From NCBI GenBank assembly GCA_937930535.1, contig CALGKJ010000039.1:1-64000 (forward strand): a stretch of DNA of 64,000 nt, in the 5' to 3' direction. Below are positions 61,388 to 64,000 of this stretch, one piece after another (within the stretch, counting starts at the first letter, position 1; every line of letters starts with the position of its first letter). A model generated the notes under the pieces. That model was not told the DNA's origin. It did no database searches and saw only the letters and a list, made by a program, of their open reading frames with translations. The stretch is from an uncultured Clostridia bacterium (GTDB lineage Bacteria > Bacillota > Clostridia > Lutisporales > Lutisporaceae). Both the position numbers and the translations under genes were made by a program.

Positions 61388-62411
61388 AATCAATGATCCT
61401 CTGAGTGTATTGGTTACAGGTGCTGGTTCCGTATACGGTCTGGGCATTATCAGGGCACTTAAAGCATCAGTGCTACCTATTGAAATAACAGCAATTGACA
61501 TTAACCCATATTCCCTAGGTTTATTTTTTGCCGACAAAGGCTTTATCGCTCCCTTGGCAGCAGCTGAAGAAAGCTATTATATGTTTATTGAAAACCTTTG
61601 TAAAGATCATCAGATTGAAGCGATATTTATCGGCTCTACAGCGGAGCTTTCATTTTATGCAAAAAATAGAGAATCTCTTGAAAGGTCTACAGGAGCAAAG
61701 GTGTTTGTAAATTCCCCTGCAGTTATAGAGATTTGCACCGATAAGTGGCTGACCATGTGCCATTTGTCACGCTTGGGTTTTCAAATACCTGCAAGTATCA
61801 GGTATCCTGAAGATACTGGTATGCTCTCCTCATTTGTTAAAAGCGCAGGTTTTCCCTTGATAGTTAAGCCTCGTATGGGACGTGGCTCAGAAGGTGTCGT
61901 TCTGGTTAAGGATAAGCAGCAGCTGCATGGAAATGTAAAGGGTAAGAAAAGCTTAATTATTCAGGAATACCTCACAGATGAGGAGCAAGAGTTTACTGTG
62001 GGGATTTGTATTAATCAAAAGGGAAAGGTTATTTCCAAAATCGCTTTAAGGCGGTATTTGCAGGAAGGAGTTTCTATTACTGCAGTTTCTGATGGTTATC
62101 AACATATTGCAGATTATTGTGCGGTCGTTGCAAGTACACTGAGAGCGTATGGGGCTATAAATATTCAATTGCGCCTCAAAGATGGAATGCCAATAATTTT
62201 TGAAATAAATCCTAGATTCAGCAGTTCCACAGGTATGCGGTTACTATTTGGAATAAATGAGCCGGAAAGCTTAATACGCTCAGAAGTGCTTTGCCAAGAG
62301 GTAATACCCGGCAGCGCAGCAACTGGCGTTGTATTGAGGCAATACAACGATTATTACTTTCCGCTAGATAAGCTTAACTCGCTTTCTACAGCCAGGCTTC
62401 ACCATATATAA
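61359..62411 (+). CDS. ATP-grasp ligase, CarB/PylC-like
   Basis: 350 residues from TTG 61359 (AGGAGG 9 nt upstream), overlapping the aminotransferase end. Preceding Rossmann-like domain: VLVTGAGSVYGLGIIRAL. ATP-grasp: FPLIVKPRMGRGSEGVVLV (near 168), IIQEYL, and metal-binding IIFEINPRFSSSTGMR (near 280). It would join a carboxylate to an amine, for example an amino acid to the amino sugar, or carbamoylate or phosphorylate a small acid. It is the last gene before a terminator. The substrate is unknown. Confidence 0.88.
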   Translation: MSAAYKSMHEINDPLSVLVTGAGSVYGLGIIRALKASVLPIEITAIDINPYSLGLFFADKGFIAPLAAAEESYYMFIENLCKDHQIEAIFIGSTAELSFYAKNRESLERSTGAKVFVNSPAVIEICTDKWLTMCHLSRLGFQIPASIRYPEDTGMLSSFVKSAGFPLIVKPRMGRGSEGVVLVKDKQQLHGNVKGKKSLIIQEYLTDEEQEFTVGICINQKGKVISKIALRRYLQEGVSITAVSDGYQHIADYCAVVASTLRAYGAINIQLRLKDGMPIIFEINPRFSSSTGMRLLFGINEPESLIRSEVLCQEVIPGSAATGVVLRQYNDYYFPLDKLNSLSTARLHHI

Positions 62412-62480
62412 AGTGCTAAATCTTTTTACAACGATGCTTGTTTAATAAATTATGACAGTATGTAGGTCCAACATCATACT

Positions 62481-62513
62481 AAGCTAAAAACCTTAAGGGA
62501 AGCAATAACCAGA
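62481..62513. repeat. Short dispersed repeat E, copy 2
   Basis: Related to 38121-38153 with one gap and few changes. It lies just before the operon terminator. Confidence 0.45.
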
Positions 62514-62521
62514 CAATAAAA

Positions 62522-62566
62522 AAGCTGATAACCAATTATACAATATCAATAATTAGTTATCAGCTT
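62522..62566. terminator. Bidirectional terminator between convergent units
   Basis: AAGCTGATAAC..AATTAT/ATAATTA.GTTATCAGCTT with T- and A-rich flanks. It separates the plus-strand sugar operon from minus-strand arcC. Confidence 0.8.
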
Positions 62567-62586
62567 ATATACTTTTATAGCACTGC

Positions 62587-63531
62587 TTACAGTGTTATTA
62601 CTGTGCCTGCTTTACCTTCCAATGCTTCTACTGCATTGTAAAGGGATGTTATTATAGCTTTTTTGCCTGGGTTTGCCTTAGCAAATGCTACAGCAGCCTG
62701 AACCTTTGGAAGCATGCTTCCTGGTGCAAAGTGTCCTTCTGCTATATATCTTTCAGCTTCTGCAACCGTCATGCCGGCTAAATCCTGCTGCTCTGGCTTT
62801 TTGTAGTTGATTGATACCTTTTCAACTTCTGTAAGTATCATCAGTACATCTGCGCCTAAATCCTCAGCCAGTCTTTCTGCCGCAAGATCCTTGTCTATTA
62901 CCGCAGCAACTCCCTCTAATGAACCATCTTCTTTTTCTATTACAGGGATTCCGCCTCCGCCAACAGTAATTACTATTGTTGACTTGAAAAGCTCCTTAAC
63001 TGCTGAAAGCTCTACTATTTTTTTCGGCATTGGGGAAGCAACTACTCTTCTCCAGCCTCTTCCAGCATCTTCCTTCATTATATAGCCTTTTTCAGCTTCC
63101 AGTTTTCTTGCTTCTTCTTCACTATAGAATGCACCAATAGGCTTGGTAGGACTTTGGAATGCTGGGTCGTTTTTATCTACTACAACTTGTGTAACAAGTG
63201 ATACAACTGGTGTATTTTTTCCTCTTTGCTGCAAAGCAAATCTTAAGCCTTGCTGTATATGATAACCTATATAGCCCTGACTCATAGCTCCGCAGACATC
63301 AAAAGGCATAACAGGTGTTACATTGGCTGCTGCTTCTGAAGCTAATACTATTCTTCCAACCTGCGGTCCGTTTCCATGAGCTATTGCAAGCTCATAGCCT
63401 TTAACGCTCAGCTCAGCAAGATATTCAACAGTTTTATTTACAACCTCTAATTGCGCCTCGGCAGTAGCAGGCTTTCCTGATTCCTGGAGCGCGTTTCCGC
63501 CCAACGCTACAACGACTTTTGTTGCTGACAT
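62587..63531 (-). CDS. arcC: Carbamate kinase
   Basis: 314 residues. VVALGGNALQESGKP at the N-terminus, GNGPQVGRI, QGYIGYHIQQGL, RRVVASPMPKKI, TVGGGGIPVIE and the C-terminal GSMLPKVQAAVAFA are all carbamate kinase signatures. It converts carbamoyl phosphate and ADP to ATP plus carbamate. It is downstream of ornithine carbamoyltransferase, as in arginine deiminase operons, and could equally use carbamoyl phosphate released by the AllFGH-like proteins. AAGGAGG before the ATG. Confidence 0.96.
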   Translation of the reverse strand: MSATKVVVALGGNALQESGKPATAEAQLEVVNKTVEYLAELSVKGYELAIAHGNGPQVGRIVLASEAAANVTPVMPFDVCGAMSQGYIGYHIQQGLRFALQQRGKNTPVVSLVTQVVVDKNDPAFQSPTKPIGAFYSEEEARKLEAEKGYIMKEDAGRGWRRVVASPMPKKIVELSAVKELFKSTIVITVGGGGIPVIEKEDGSLEGVAAVIDKDLAAERLAEDLGADVLMILTEVEKVSINYKKPEQQDLAGMTVAEAERYIAEGHFAPGSMLPKVQAAVAFAKANPGKKAIITSLYNAVEALEGKAGTVITL

Positions 63532-63594
63532 TTTATTATTCCTCCTTAGATATAGTCTGTAAAAACTTAGCCGGCTAATCTCCGATAATAGTTT

Positions 63595-64000
63595 TTACAG
63601 TGTTGCTACCAATACTGCCTTTATAGTATGCATTCTGTTTTCTGCTTCATCAAATACTACAGAGTGTCTGCTTCTGAATACTTCATCAGTAACCTCTCTG
63701 ATATCATGTCCTTGCTCCTTCATTTCCTTAGCAAGCTTTGTTTCAAAGTCATGGAATGCTGGTAAGCAGTGCATGAATATTACATCAGGATTACCTGTTT
63801 TTTGAAGTAATTCCATAGTAACCTTATATGGAGTCAGAAGTCTTACTCTTTCTGGGATTTGATCTTCTTCGCCCATTGAAGCCCAAACGTCTGTGTATAT
63901 AACATCAGCGCCTTTAACTGCTTCTGCATCGTGTGCTACTTCTATTATTGCACCGGTTTCTTTTGCAACTTCTCTTACTTTGTCAAGGACTTCCTGGCTT
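63595..64000 (-). CDS. arcB: Ornithine carbamoyltransferase, C-terminal part
   Basis: The frame is open to the right edge, so the 5' end of the gene lies outside. The visible 134 residues include [31 protein letters not shown], the ornithine-binding [10 protein letters not shown] and the C-terminal [15 protein letters not shown], all typical of ornithine rather than aspartate carbamoyltransferase. With arcC it fits a catabolic (citrulline phosphorolysis) pair. The internal Met at 63876 is not the start, because homology continues upstream of it. Confidence 0.95.
   Translation of the reverse strand, partial: SQEVLDKVREVAKETGAIIEVAHDAEAVKGADVIYTDVWASMGEEDQIPERVRLLTPYKVTMELLQKTGNPDVIFMHCLPAFHDFETKLAKEMKEQGHDIREVTDEVFRSRHSVVFDEAENRMHTIKAVLVATL

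Overview
The window is low-GC DNA with strong AGGAGG-type ribosome sites, SLH-domain and M6 secreted proteins, a CgeB-like protein, oligopeptide transporters and selenium/molybdenum hydroxylase maturation factors. This points to an anaerobic, probably spore-forming member of the Clostridia that ferments purines and amino acids. I cannot name the species.

Left part (0.1-10.3 kb, all minus strand): a purine/ureide catabolism block. It holds a class III CoA-transferase, the FdrA/YlbE/YlbF set (oxamate carbamoyltransferase AllFGH in E. coli) with FdrA apparently split in two, a PucR regulator, and YqeB, XdhC and a molybdopterin-binding protein that serve a molybdenum hydroxylase. The matching xanthine dehydrogenase (FAD, 2Fe-2S and Mo subunits) and an NCS2 permease are at 38.4-43.4 kb. 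Carbamate kinase and a truncated ornithine carbamoyltransferase close the window at 62.6-64 kb. Together they suggest purine to ureide to carbamoyl phosphate to ATP, although the ring-opening and allantoin enzymes are not in the window.

10.5-12.8 kb is a compact RRNPP-type (Rap/Phr-like) peptide-signalling locus: a TPR regulator overlapping a secreted-peptide gene, followed by a separately promoted unit of a 10-residue and a 39-residue ORF. 12.9-20.9 kb is a mosaic of accessory genes: a GxGYxYP protein, a lone zinc ribbon, an orphan DarG antitoxin, an RCC1 repeat protein and a transposase remnant. 21.4-24.4 kb is a large secreted GH13 amylase. 24.6-29.1 kb looks like a defence locus (DUF234 ATPase/nuclease and SIR2-STAND-TPR).

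29.2-36.2 kb is a dipeptide/oligopeptide ABC operon with a MarR regulator and a DppA D-aminopeptidase. A GTTTC-N5-GAAAC palindrome recurs in its control regions. 36.6-38 kb is a PAS-GGDEF protein. 43.9-46.2 kb is an M6 metalloprotease. 46.9-52.9 kb is an Agr-like histidine kinase/LytTR pair diverging from a LemA-like protein and a large SLH surface protein, with LytTR-like direct repeats between them.

52.9-55.5 kb is a graveyard of IS21 fragments, GyrI-like genes, a 5'-truncated tmRNA gene with a relic group I intron in its T-loop, and a truncated CDS. 55.5-62.4 kb is a tight plus-strand operon with a Gfo/Idh/MocA oxidoreductase, FemAB-like transferase, WbqC, CgeB-like glycosyltransferase, an LpxC-like deacetylase with all catalytic residues, a DegT aminotransferase and an ATP-grasp ligase. 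This is a plausible undescribed amino-sugar conjugate pathway in a Gram-positive lineage and the strongest candidate for a new system here. Several families of short interspersed repeats with hairpin potential are scattered through the window.
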